Part shown: positions 34,011 to 42,513 of the stretch, piece by piece
Layout: each line of letters starts with the position of its first letter
Numbering within the stretch: position 1 is the first letter of the stretch
Origin: DAOUET01 sp034430155
GTDB lineage: Bacteria; Chloroflexota; Anaerolineae; Anaerolineales; UBA4823
DNA: 56,657 nucleotides
Direction of reading: 5' to 3'
NCBI GenBank assembly: GCA_034430155.1
Contig: DAOUET010000071.1
Location: forward strand, 1 to 56,657
Notes under the pieces: generated by a model
Seen by the model: only the letters and a program-made list of their open reading frames with translations
What the model was told of the DNA's origin: nothing
Databases searched by the model: none
Translations under genes and position numbers: made by a program

Positions 34011-35252
34011 TTAAGCAATATTGAGGGTAAACATCTCGCACAAGATGGCGGTGTAGGCTTCTGTATCTTCCACTAGTGTCTTGATGGGGATATGTTCATC
34101 ATAAGTATGAGCAAGATTTTCGTCAGCACCAGAGTAACCCATGGTTGGAATTCCCATCAACCCTGCGGTCAAAGCGCCATCAACGCCTCCTACAAAATAT
34201 CCAGTAGCTCCTATCCGCCCGACTTTTTTGATTGCCTGGCAGGTCTTCCGGACATATGGATGGTCTTTTTCGATAATCCATGCTGGATGGTGTTTTTGAA
34301 CTCTTTTCTCGTAACCGGTATAGGATTTTTCTACAAACGTACGTATATAAGCGGTCGCATTGAACTCGGGGTCAGTTTTTTTGAACTCACCAAGCATTTC
34401 CTCGAATTCTGCCACAATACTGTCAAGCGTTTCGCCTGGCACGTAACGGCGATCGACAGATATTTCACAATTATCCGGCACGATGCTCAAAGTACCTGGT
34501 TTACAGATTAAATTCGTTATAGTAATAGAGCATTGCCCGAGCTCGGGATGGCTTGGGAGATTCTTGCTCATATGATTGAAGATCTGGTCCAATACGGGCA
34601 CCATTTTCTCCAGAGCATTAATACCGCGCCAGGGTTGAGAGGAGTGGGCAGTCCTGCCATGAGTCTCCACCACAACCTCGACCTTACCACGGTGGCCCAG
34701 ATTAACGTAGCCTCCCGTGGGCTCAGCCAGGTAACAGACGTCAAATTTCAGCCCTTTCTGCGGTAGGGTGGTCTTACATAGGTACTCCATTCCGAACATC
34801 TCAGCAGCTTCCTCGAATACCACTGCCGAGAAGATGATATCGCCTGGAAATTGAACGCCTTGGGCTCTCAGATCTTTCATCATCTTCATAGTGAAAACTA
34901 AAGCAGCTAACCCTCCCTTCATATCCACGGTGCCTCTGCCTCGTAAGTTACCTTCGCTGTCGATTTCTGCGCCAAAGGGATTATAGCGCCAATGATCTAA
35001 ACGGCCAGGTGGAACGACATCCATGTGACCGTTCAATAAGATGTTTGGCCCTTGACCCTGTCCACGCAACACTGCGACAACATTGCCGATCCCATCGATC
35101 CAGGCTTCATCCATACCAAACTCTTGAAGCTTGGCCAAAACGATCTTGGCGACCTCTTCTTCTTCACCATTGAACGATGGAATCCGGACAATTGTCCGTG
35201 TGAATTCCACCAGATCGGCTTTGATTCCCTGGACAGACTTATGCAAATCCAT
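34011..35252 (-). CDS. M20-family metallopeptidase (ArgE/DapE/CPG2 type)
   Basis: This 413-residue dizinc peptidase or deacylase contains His76 and Asp78 in NGHMDVVPP, the bridging Asp110 in GRGTVDMKGG, and the glutamates of FEEAAEM (about 147-148). A dimerisation domain and a C-terminal GGVDGALTAG/MGYSGADENLAHTYDEHI metal-ligand block complete the fold. Substrate within the family (N-acyl amino acid, dipeptide or succinyl-diaminopimelate) cannot be decided. Its neighbours, a C69 dipeptidase and a peptide ABC transporter, favour peptides. Confidence 0.88.
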   Translation of the reverse strand: MDLHKSVQGIKADLVEFTRTIVRIPSFNGEEEEVAKIVLAKLQEFGMDEAWIDGIGNVVAVLRGQGQGPNILLNGHMDVVPPGRLDHWRYNPFGAEIDSEGNLRGRGTVDMKGGLAALVFTMKMMKDLRAQGVQFPGDIIFSAVVFEEAAEMFGMEYLCKTTLPQKGLKFDVCYLAEPTGGYVNLGHRGKVEVVVETHGRTAHSSQPWRGINALEKMVPVLDQIFNHMSKNLPSHPELGQCSITITNLICKPGTLSIVPDNCEISVDRRYVPGETLDSIVAEFEEMLGEFKKTDPEFNATAYIRTFVEKSYTGYEKRVQKHHPAWIIEKDHPYVRKTCQAIKKVGRIGATGYFVGGVDGALTAGLMGIPTMGYSGADENLAHTYDEHIPIKTLVEDTEAYTAILCEMFTLNIA

Positions 35253-35311
35253 AGGCTTCTATCCTCAGCGGTCGGGGTAATATTTTCAAGATGAGAGCAA
35301 GGATAAATCGA

Positions 35312-36250
35312 TTAGAAGACAGTTATGCCTTTGACTAAATTCAGCCAATAATCTAGCCGTGGATCGTTCCAATTTTGCCTTAAGCGAGCCATTTTTGTGC
35401 CAAACCAATCGAAGTAATCAAAATTTTTAACCGATGACTGCTTGGTTTGTACAATCGACCACATCGCCCAGGCGATGTCCTTCAGAATCTTGTACAGCTT
35501 CATCTTGGCAAATTGGATTTCATCATATCCGCCATAGTAGTAGCGTATCCATTCTTTATCCATGGCTTCAGTAAAGTAATTGGCTGCGGATATGTCGGCG
35601 AAATCCCAGCATTCATCACTCATGGCAGCATACTCGAAATCGGTGAGTCTTAAGTCACCAGTTTCTTCATTATAGAGATAATTAGCAGTCCAAAAATCAT
35701 TGTGGCATGGCACAAAGTCGATACCAGCGATCAATACAGATTCCTCGATCTTTTTTGCTAACCATTCCATACGATCAATCTCGGGAGGCAGATAGCCTTG
35801 CAATTCCTTAGCTAAATTCAAGAAGGTGTAAGTCTGCTCAAAAGGTGATTGTTTAAGCGGCAAAATCAATTCTTTATGCTGGTGAAACTTCCTGATGGTT
35901 TCGATGATCTTATAGAATATTTCTTTATTGAAGACATCTCCGAAGTTTAAGGTGCGATAGCCTTCAAGCCATTCGAAGATTTCCACCCCGGTACAATCAT
36001 TGTAATAATGAACCAATGGGCCAATACTTTCCTTTGCAGCGACCACACTAGCAATATGGGCGTTATTTCGATCAATGAAGGCTTGGGTGCCTCCACCTGG
36101 AATTTTTACAAAGTATGCCTTACCCGCTAAAACGACTTTCCAGTTGGGATTAGTGATTCCACCCACAACTGGCTCATACTCAATTTTTCTCCCCTTCCAT
36201 TCGTCAATGGAATTGATGGCCTCTATTAGATCCTTCTCATTTTGGTCCAT
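35312..36250 (-). CDS. Choline/aminoglycoside-kinase-like phosphotransferase
   Basis: The protein has the APH/choline kinase fold: an N-lobe with the nucleotide lysine in AYFVKIPGG, the catalytic loop CHNDFWTANYLY and the metal-binding LTDFEYA. It most resembles LicA-type choline or ethanolamine kinases. I prefer the ATG at 36250 (312 residues) over the one at 36256, because AAGGA ends just before 36256 and is correctly spaced only for 36250. It heads the minus-strand unit with M20 and C69 peptidases. Which small molecule is phosphorylated is unknown. Confidence 0.8.
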   Translation of the reverse strand: MDQNEKDLIEAINSIDEWKGRKIEYEPVVGGITNPNWKVVLAGKAYFVKIPGGGTQAFIDRNNAHIASVVAAKESIGPLVHYYNDCTGVEIFEWLEGYRTLNFGDVFNKEIFYKIIETIRKFHQHKELILPLKQSPFEQTYTFLNLAKELQGYLPPEIDRMEWLAKKIEESVLIAGIDFVPCHNDFWTANYLYNEETGDLRLTDFEYAAMSDECWDFADISAANYFTEAMDKEWIRYYYGGYDEIQFAKMKLYKILKDIAWAMWSIVQTKQSSVKNFDYFDWFGTKMARLRQNWNDPRLDYWLNLVKGITVF

Positions 36251-36330
36251 GGCCATTCCTTATTACTGGAAATCGGATGACGAAAATGTGGGATCAAGGA
36301 GTGATCAAAGTGGCTAAGATTAATGAGTTT

Positions 36331-36420
36331 AGGACTTACGCAGTTGGTGGGAGATGGGGGTGTTTGGGCGGGCGTTGCCCGCCCAAACACCCCTGATTTT
36401 CCCCTGAACTGCGTAACTAC
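36331..36420. mobile_element. MITE-like element with nested inverted repeats
   Basis: Outer 10-bp inverted repeats TTACGCAGTT (36336-36345) and AACTGCGTAA (36407-36416) enclose a perfect 17-bp hairpin with a 3-nt loop (36357-36373 and 36377-36393). The left end begins AGGACTTACGCA, a sequence I associate with termini of short non-autonomous elements in cyanobacteria and related genomes. The right end has lost symmetry beyond the 10-bp arm. The element has no coding capacity and sits between the kinase gene and the GntR gene, both on the minus strand, so its hairpin may also affect transcription there. Confidence 0.7.
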
Positions 36421-36448
36421 TAGAGTTAATAAATCTAGAAGTTTAAGA

Positions 36449-37111
36449 TCACAAGGAGAGTAGACGCGTGCGCGATTCTTCCAATGCTTCCTCGACGGCA
36501 GCGGCTGCAGATTTCTGATCGCGTTTGCGCAGGGCTTCAATAATGCGTTCATGGTCGCGTTGCCATGCCCACGAACTCTCGCCGATTGTCAGGTCCATGT
36601 ATTGTAGACGTTGGGCGTCGATAAAGACCTGGGCGAGATGTTCAATCAAGCGACCATTGTGGGATGCCCGGGCAATTTCCATGTGAAATTCCTTATTGGC
36701 TTGAATGTACTGGTAAAAACTCTCTTGATCGCGCGGGTCGAAGTTGAGCTCTAAGTAACGTTCCACTTTCGCCAATTCGCGGTTAGTGATTCGTTCTGCT
36801 GCGAGTATCGTCGCGGCGCGTTCGAGGATCAGGCGAATCTCGAATATCTCCTGGATATCTTTGAGTGTAATGGTTGTAACTAAATAACCTTTTCGTGGGA
36901 TAGGGCTCACTAATTTATCGTGTTCTAACTGGGAAAGGGCTTCCCGGACCGGGGTTTTGCTCACACCGATGGAAACTGCCAACTCGCTCTCGGTTAACAG
37001 CGATCCTGGAGCCAGCTCACCACTGATGATCTTTTGTTTGAGAAGTTGGTATGCTTTTTGTCGGAGGGTCACTGGCCTCTCTTTGAATACTACCTGCATT
37101 AAAGGTTCCAT
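36449..37111 (-). CDS. GntR-family regulator, FadR/FCD subgroup
   Basis: This 220-residue regulator has an N-terminal winged helix (about 12-75, YQLLKQKIISGELAPGSLLTESELA, then VSKTPVREAL) and an all-helical FCD ligand-binding domain (about 85-215) with the metal-binding pattern E-x-R, F-H and a late histidine. FCD regulators usually sense organic acids or amino-acid derivatives. It is divergently oriented to the peptide transport and threonine degradation operon, with a palindrome at that operon's promoter. This makes it the likely local regulator (inference). Confidence 0.9.
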   Translation of the reverse strand: MEPLMQVVFKERPVTLRQKAYQLLKQKIISGELAPGSLLTESELAVSIGVSKTPVREALSQLEHDKLVSPIPRKGYLVTTITLKDIQEIFEIRLILERAATILAAERITNRELAKVERYLELNFDPRDQESFYQYIQANKEFHMEIARASHNGRLIEHLAQVFIDAQRLQYMDLTIGESSWAWQRDHERIIEALRKRDQKSAAAAVEEALEESRTRLLSL

Positions 37112-37181
37112 AACATCTATCCTCTCCCACCGAACAAGCGGATAATCCCAATCTATATTGCTTGAGTTCGATTATTAATCT

Positions 37182-37211
37182 AGTATATCAGATATATTTC
37201 TGGTATGTCAA
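37182..37211 (-). promoter_or_regulatory. Promoter of the GntR gene
   Basis: On the minus strand, TTGACA (37206-37211) and TATACT (37182-37187) are separated by 18 nt, a near-consensus sigma-70 promoter firing toward the GntR start at 37111. Its -35 lies only 17 bp from the -35 box of the divergent promoter, so one bound regulator could control both. Confidence 0.7.
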
Positions 37212-37228
37212 CAAAAGTTTTTTATTTA

Positions 37229-37257
37229 TTGACATTGAAATATTTAAATGATATATT
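37229..37257 (+). promoter_or_regulatory. Promoter of the peptide transport operon
   Basis: TTGACA (37229-37234) and TATATT (37252-37257) are separated by exactly 17 nt, a near-consensus sigma-70 promoter. Transcription would begin near 37264, giving a leader of about 600 nt before the binding-protein start at 37870. An additional promoter closer to the gene is possible. Confidence 0.65.
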
Positions 37258-37273
37258 AACTGAGATATCAGTT
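37258..37273. promoter_or_regulatory. Palindrome at the operon start site, candidate GntR operator
   Basis: AACTGA (37258-37263) and TCAGTT (37268-37273) form 6-bp arms around a 4-nt centre, directly downstream of the -10 box where a repressor would block transcription. A related ATATCAGATAT stretch lies at 37185-37195 inside the divergent promoter. Assignment to the neighbouring GntR protein is inference. Confidence 0.5.
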
Positions 37274-37869
37274 GGATACCATATAAATGGCCAACTATGC
37301 ATAAATCATCGGCATATCGATCTGAAAATACATACCAAATCCTGAATCCCCTATTAGAATGTAAATATTAAATCCATAGAGCTTTAAGTTGATGAGGATT
37401 TCTTGCTTCCTCTCCAAACGGAGGTAATCCCGAGAGAGATAAATATTTGCCCAAAATACAGCCTGATGTTTATCTCTTAATAAAATCGTGCGAGAGAACC
37501 CTTGACGTGATTGTAGAGTAGTGCAGATAAAAGCACAGCGTTGAACAACTCTTTACTCAGACAGTGCTCTTTACAATAATCTAGCAACCTCTAATCACCT
37601 CGATTTTTTGTCATATCCATTATCAGCAGGCCATTACCTAATAAAGAAAGGAGGAGAAGCTCAAATCGATCGACTTCGATGGTAATGCACCCCTTCCTGG
37701 GTGGAAGAGATTATATGTACCCGCCGCCGAATAGCCCTGATTCATGGGGCGCCGTCATCCCTAGCGATGCATATGATCTACGTTTGGAGAAACGCGAACG
37801 TCTAGTAGCTTGGTTTCTCTGATAAGATCAAACCCAATATCCAGAGAAAGTAAAGGAGAGAATGAAGTG
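37274..37869 (+). other. Long leader region before the binding-protein gene
   Basis: About 600 nt separate the predicted transcription start from the first gene. I see a stem-loop (GAGATAAA/TTTATCTC, about 37434-37482) and a smaller CCTC/GAGG hairpin before it, but recognise no known riboswitch. A 47-codon frame at 37679-37822 lacks a correctly spaced ribosome site. Just before the real start, a two-codon frame (ATG AAG TGA, 37862-37870) overlaps the start codon as TGATG. Confidence 0.5.
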
Positions 37870-39534
37870 ATGGAGAATATTAGAAATCCCAAACGCCACA
37901 TGGGGGTGTTGATGGTCATGCTCGCTTTTGTCTTGCTTGTGGTTGCTTGCCAGCCTGCTCCGGCTCAGCCGACAGAAGCTCCCCCGCCACCAGCGACAAC
38001 AGAAGCGCCTATGGAAGCCGCTCCGACTGAGATGACGACCACCGAAGGCTGCACGCCAACCGGTGAGGTCAAGCGAGGCGGTGAGCTGACCCTGGCTCGC
38101 CTGGAAGAACCTCTTAGTCTCGACCCGATCTTGATTACCGATAACGGTTCAATCTATCTGCAGGAGCAAATCTTCGAAACGCTGGTCGTTCCAGATGAAA
38201 CGGGTGCGGGATTGGCACCTGGCTTGGCTGAGTCGTGGGATGTCTCGGGCGATGGACTTACCTATACCTTCCACATGCGCGATTCTAACTTCAGTAATGG
38301 CGATCCAGTAACTGCTGATGATGTCGTGTTCTCACTCCAGCGTGCCGCTGATCCAGATGTAAGCCAATATGCCTTCGCATACCAGGCTTTCGATACGATT
38401 ACAGCCCTGGATGATAAGACTGTGGAAGTTAAGCTGTCTCAGCCCTACGCCCCCCTTCTGTCAGCCGTTTCACTATTCACGGGTTTGACGGTTCCCAAAG
38501 ATATCTACCAGGCGGACCCCGAGGGTTTTGGGAACAAACCAGTTGGCAGTGGCCCCTTCATGGTTGAAGAATACACACGTGGCGACCGGGTTGTGTTGGC
38601 ACCCAATCCATACTACTGGAAGCTCGGCGCTGATTGCCAACCGCTTCCCTATCTGGATAAAATCACCGTGCTTTATATACCAGAGGCGAACTCGCGCGTG
38701 CTAGGGTTACGCAACGGAGATTTTGACGTCATCGATAATGTGCCCTTTAGCGAAGCATCTTCGTTGGAATCCGAAAATAACCTGCTATTGGAAGTGGCAC
38801 CTATCTACAAGCTGGACTATCTATATATCAACCACTCCAAAGCACCTTTTGATGACAAGAATTTCGACCTGGCTTTGAATTACGCTACAGATCGAGAGGC
38901 TATTCTCAACACGGTCTTCTTCGGCTACGGTGATTTACCCAATGACTACATGCCGAAGATGAACTTCTGGGATCCAGATGTGCCTTTGATACCGTATGAT
39001 CAGGCAAAGGCTGAGGAATTGCTTGCTCAGACAAATTATGATGGCAGAACCATTGAAATTTTAGTTGGGGCTGGCGACGCACCTCGTAAGCAAATCGCCA
39101 CGATTCTGCAGCAGAATTGGGCTGCGGTAGGCATCAACTCAGAGATCGTTGAGTTGGATGTGGGCACTGCCTGGGACCGTACCGTTGCTGGTGATTACGA
39201 TGTTAACGTCAGTTACATCACCAGTGATATCAACGATGATGATGAGCTGGCAACATTCCAGGGCGACTACTGGGCAGCTGGTGATACGCAGGCATTTTTC
39301 AGCCGGTACCAAAACCAGGACGCCTCCGACTTACTGAAGAAAGCGCGTGAATCGCTCGATCCCAATGAGCGCGCTAAATACTATAGTGAAATTCAAAATA
39401 CCGTATATTGGGATGGCTATAGCGTTCCTTTCAACTTTACACCAGCCGTCACCTCCAGCTGGAATTACGTTAAGGACTTTCACACACTAACCACCGGTTG
39501 GTGGTGGCTCGAAAGTGTATGGCTTGATAAATAA
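37870..39534 (+). CDS. Peptide ABC transporter substrate-binding lipoprotein
   Basis: This family 5 solute-binding protein (554 residues) probably captures oligopeptides or dipeptides outside the membrane. It has a lipoprotein signal with lipobox LVVAC (Cys27), a Pro/Thr/Glu-rich tether, then the SBP_bac_5 fold with GGELTLARLEEPLSLDP, ESWDVSGDGLTYTFHMRD and FNFTPAVTSSWNYVKDF. The ATG at 37870 is used because it precedes the signal peptide; AAGGAG lies 11 nt upstream. It is followed by a terminator-like hairpin, then two permeases, typical for high expression of the binding protein. Confidence 0.93.
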   Translation: MENIRNPKRHMGVLMVMLAFVLLVVACQPAPAQPTEAPPPPATTEAPMEAAPTEMTTTEGCTPTGEVKRGGELTLARLEEPLSLDPILITDNGSIYLQEQIFETLVVPDETGAGLAPGLAESWDVSGDGLTYTFHMRDSNFSNGDPVTADDVVFSLQRAADPDVSQYAFAYQAFDTITALDDKTVEVKLSQPYAPLLSAVSLFTGLTVPKDIYQADPEGFGNKPVGSGPFMVEEYTRGDRVVLAPNPYYWKLGADCQPLPYLDKITVLYIPEANSRVLGLRNGDFDVIDNVPFSEASSLESENNLLLEVAPIYKLDYLYINHSKAPFDDKNFDLALNYATDREAILNTVFFGYGDLPNDYMPKMNFWDPDVPLIPYDQAKAEELLAQTNYDGRTIEILVGAGDAPRKQIATILQQNWAAVGINSEIVELDVGTAWDRTVAGDYDVNVSYITSDINDDDELATFQGDYWAAGDTQAFFSRYQNQDASDLLKKARESLDPNERAKYYSEIQNTVYWDGYSVPFNFTPAVTSSWNYVKDFHTLTTGWWWLESVWLDK

Positions 39535-39550
39535 CCCTACACTTGAAGTA

Positions 39551-39596
39551 GGGGCCTTGGGATTTACTTAGCCCCAAGGCCCCCTTTCTTGGTTTT
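39551..39596 (+). terminator. Partial terminator between binding-protein and permease genes
   Basis: An 11-bp GC-rich stem (GGGGCCTTGGG 39551-39561 and CCCAAGGCCCC 39573-39583) is followed by CTTTCTTGGTTTT. It lies between the binding-protein stop and the permease ribosome site in an otherwise contiguous operon. It probably lowers transcription of the downstream genes or protects the upstream mRNA end. Confidence 0.8.
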
Positions 39597-39624
39597 GATA
39601 GTTAGCTTATTGTAGGAGAGAGCC

Positions 39625-40566
39625 GTGCGCCTGCTTGGCTATATTATTCGAAGACTTATACAAATGATCCCGGTCTTAATTGGGATCACCTTAATGGCTT
39701 TTCTGTTCGTAAAGCTGCTCCCAGGGGATCCGATCCTCATTTTGACAGGTGGAAAAGCCAGTCCGGAAACTGTAGCTGCACTGCGAGCGAAGTTTGGTTT
39801 AGACCAGCCATTATATATCCAATACCTACTTTTTTTGCGTAATGCGGCCCAAGGTGACTTGGGTACCTCCATTCTCCAAAGAGACCCGGTTGTCGATATT
39901 GTGATTGAACGGATCGCCCCTTCGGCTTTCTTGATCGCTTATGGCTCACTGATCGCCATATTGCTCACCATTCCGTTCTCCATAATTTCAGCGATGCGGG
40001 CTGATCAACCCGTCGACCATAGCATTCGGATTGGAGGCATGGTGACTTTCGCAATGCCTTCCTTTTGGTTAGGCCTGTTGCTCATGCTACTCTTCGGCTT
40101 GAAGCTGAAGCTATTCCCTATTTCCGGTTGGGGGGAAGGGTTCTTAGGACATCTTAAATATCTGTTCATGCCATCGCTCGTCATCGGTGTGTATCTTGCT
40201 CCGATGTTGATCCAATCACTGCGCAGCTCATTGCTTGAAATTATGCAGGCGGAATACATCGAGGCTGCGAGAGCTAAAGGGTTGAGCCCCCTGCGTGTGA
40301 TGCTTAAGCACGTGTTGCGCAACGCTCTCATCCCCACTGTAACGATTTTGGCGGTTAACATCGGCTGGCTAATCGGCGGTTCGGTTGTCATCGAAACCGT
40401 CTTCTCTATTCCTGGGTTAGGTTTGCTTCTGGTCCGTTCTGTGAATTACCGCGACTATCCGACAATTCAGGGGTTGACTCTGGTATTTGGCGTGTTGGTT
40501 ATGTTGGTCAATCTTATTGCCGACTTGAGTTATGCGATCATTGACCCGCGTGTGGTGTATGAATGA
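39625..40566 (+). CDS. dppB: Peptide ABC transporter permease, DppB type
   Basis: This 313-residue inner-membrane permease has six hydrophobic segments. Its N-terminus, LLGYIIRRLIQMIPVLIGI, is characteristic of DppB/OppB, and the EAA loop is EAARAKGLSPLRVMLKHVL. The start is GTG at 39625 with TAGGAGAG upstream. Its stop overlaps the next permease start by 4 nt (ATGA), indicating translational coupling. Confidence 0.92.
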   Translation: MRLLGYIIRRLIQMIPVLIGITLMAFLFVKLLPGDPILILTGGKASPETVAALRAKFGLDQPLYIQYLLFLRNAAQGDLGTSILQRDPVVDIVIERIAPSAFLIAYGSLIAILLTIPFSIISAMRADQPVDHSIRIGGMVTFAMPSFWLGLLLMLLFGLKLKLFPISGWGEGFLGHLKYLFMPSLVIGVYLAPMLIQSLRSSLLEIMQAEYIEAARAKGLSPLRVMLKHVLRNALIPTVTILAVNIGWLIGGSVVIETVFSIPGLGLLLVRSVNYRDYPTIQGLTLVFGVLVMLVNLIADLSYAIIDPRVVYE

Positions 40567-41447
40567 TGGCTGAATCCAAAAATCTCACGGCTATTTCCTC
40601 GGCCACAAGCGAGGGGTTGATATATAAGCTGCGCAGCTGGCCATTCAGCCTCAAGATGGGGATTATGGTTATTGGCTTGGTGGCTCTTGCCGGTATCTTT
40701 GCGCCCCTGCTTACACCTTATAACCCCATTGTCCAAGACTATGGCAGCGTCTTGCTCCCGCCCAGTGCACAGCACCCATTTGGCACTGACAACTTAGGCC
40801 GTGACTTGTTTGCACGTGTATTGTTTGGTGCGCGCATTGACCTACAAATCGGACTGATCACAACCTATGTTCCATTACTTTATGGTTTAGCGCTTGGGGC
40901 TATTGCGGGGTATATAGGGGGTTGGTTTGACACCCTCCTAATGCGCCTCGTAGATGTAGCCATCGCTTTCCCCTTTCTAGTTCTGATTATTGTCATCTTG
41001 GCGATTCTTGGCCCGGGCATCCAAAATATGTACATTGCCGTATTCGCGGTAGCCTGGACTATGTATGCGCGTTTGGCTCGTGCGGACATGTTGGTGATTC
41101 GCGAACAAGAGTATATGCTGGCAGCGCGTGCGTTGGGTTATGGACCCCTGCGTATTGTCTTTCGCCATGCCTTGCCAAACTTGTTAGCCCCATCCCTGGT
41201 CTTTTCAATGTCAGATATTGTGCTGAATATATTGCTTGCCTCATCGCTCAGCTTCCTGGGGATGGGTGTGCAACCCCCTGCCCCTGAGTGGGGTGCGATT
41301 GTTGCCGATGGGCGTGACTTCTTGCTGCAAGCCTGGTGGATTACTACTTTGCCAGGCATCGCTATCGTGATTACTGGATTAGGTTTCAGTCTCATCGGTG
41401 ATGGACTATCACGATTACTAGGGCAGCGTTACATCCAGACGGTTTAG
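40563..41447 (+). CDS. dppC: Peptide ABC transporter permease, DppC type
   Basis: This 294-residue partner permease contains the DppC/OppC N-terminal pattern around PYNPIVQDY and the marker HPFGTDNLGRDLFARVLFGAR. Its EAA loop is ALGYGPLRIVFRHALPNL. It overlaps dppB by 4 nt and together they should form the transmembrane pore. Confidence 0.92.
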   Translation: MMAESKNLTAISSATSEGLIYKLRSWPFSLKMGIMVIGLVALAGIFAPLLTPYNPIVQDYGSVLLPPSAQHPFGTDNLGRDLFARVLFGARIDLQIGLITTYVPLLYGLALGAIAGYIGGWFDTLLMRLVDVAIAFPFLVLIIVILAILGPGIQNMYIAVFAVAWTMYARLARADMLVIREQEYMLAARALGYGPLRIVFRHALPNLLAPSLVFSMSDIVLNILLASSLSFLGMGVQPPAPEWGAIVADGRDFLLQAWWITTLPGIAIVITGLGFSLIGDGLSRLLGQRYIQTV

Positions 41448-41515
41448 TTTGGTTTATGAGATCTTTCAGTGCTAATCTGGCGCGATAGCCATGTAAATGG
41501 AGGGCAGAGAATTTG

Positions 41516-42355
41516 ATGAAGGTTTTCATCTCAGCTGATATGGAAGGTGTCTCAGGGATAACAGGTAGTGACGAGATGAGCTCGGATGGTCGTGAATACG
41601 AACGGGCTCGCAAGCTCCTCACCAGCGATGTGAATGCTGCCATTCAAGGGGCTTTCAATGGGGGAGCTACTGAGGTATTGGTGAACGAATCGCATTGGTT
41701 GATGCGCAACTTGATCACCGAAGAAGTCGATCCCCGCGCCCAGGTTATTCGTGGCATTATCAAACGTGGCTGCATGGTAGAAGGGTTGGATGAAAGCTTT
41801 GACGCTGTATTTTTCGTTGGCTATCATTCTAAACATGGCGTGCCTTTTGGTGTGATGAATCACGCCATGCTGGGTAAAGAAATTCAAAATTTCTACGTGA
41901 ATGGTGAGCCAGTAGGTGAGATGACGGCAAATGCCGCTTATGCTGGCCAGATGGGTGTGCCTGTCGTGCTTCTGACGGGAGACCAGACAGCTGCCCAAGA
42001 AGCTCATGAAGTCTTTGGCAAAGATAATATCGAGACAGTGGTAGTAAAGGAAGGGCGTGGGCGCTTCATAGCGAAGCTGTTACACCCCCAAGTAGCCCAA
42101 GAACGGATCCGAGAGACGGCCAAGCGTGCCGTTCAACGGGCTTTGCAGATTAAACCTTTTGTGATCGGTCCTCCAGCCTCGATGGGCTTCGAATTTACTT
42201 CAACTGCAATGGCTGAGGTATGTAGTTGGATCCCTACCGTGGAAAGAATTGGTCCCCGCAAAGTCGAATTCGAGTTTGATGATTGGCGCGAGGGCATGGG
42301 TTTGATGTTCGCGTTATTATGGTTAGCTCTGTACGCCGCTGATCCAATGTACTAG
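41516..42355 (+). CDS. dppA: M55 D-aminopeptidase, DppA type
   Basis: M55 enzymes are zinc aminopeptidases; B. subtilis DppA removes N-terminal D-amino acids such as D-Ala. From the ATG at 41516 (279 residues) the zinc ligands fall at the canonical positions: Asp8 and Glu10 in SADMEG, His60 in NESHW and His104 in VGYHSKHG. A catalytic His lies near 116 in MNHAML. A TTG three bases upstream is an alternative start. Its place inside the dpp operon, between permeases and ATPases, parallels the B. subtilis dppABCDE layout and suggests uptake of cell-wall-derived or other D-amino-acid peptides. Confidence 0.9.
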   Translation: MKVFISADMEGVSGITGSDEMSSDGREYERARKLLTSDVNAAIQGAFNGGATEVLVNESHWLMRNLITEEVDPRAQVIRGIIKRGCMVEGLDESFDAVFFVGYHSKHGVPFGVMNHAMLGKEIQNFYVNGEPVGEMTANAAYAGQMGVPVVLLTGDQTAAQEAHEVFGKDNIETVVVKEGRGRFIAKLLHPQVAQERIRETAKRAVQRALQIKPFVIGPPASMGFEFTSTAMAEVCSWIPTVERIGPRKVEFEFDDWREGMGLMFALLWLALYAADPMY

Positions 42356-42513
42356 AAAACCCCTTAGCACCAAACCTGCTGACTTTAACAAGGGTGTTAT
42401 TGCCTCAACGGTTGGTTTTTCGATTGTGCACAGGGCTTTACACTTGGCATAATCTCCTATATTAGAGATGTATCGCTGGAAACCAGCTCAAAAAGTCTGA
42501 AGGTGAAAGTTTT

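Noticed and set aside
37679..37822. 47-codon frame before the binding-protein gene
   Set aside because: The nearest AAAGGAGGAG is more than 20 nt from its start, and the peptide resembles nothing.
37274..37869. Possible riboswitch in the long leader
   Set aside because: The stem-loops do not match a core I recognise, such as glycine, lysine, SAM or T-box; kept only as an unexplained leader.
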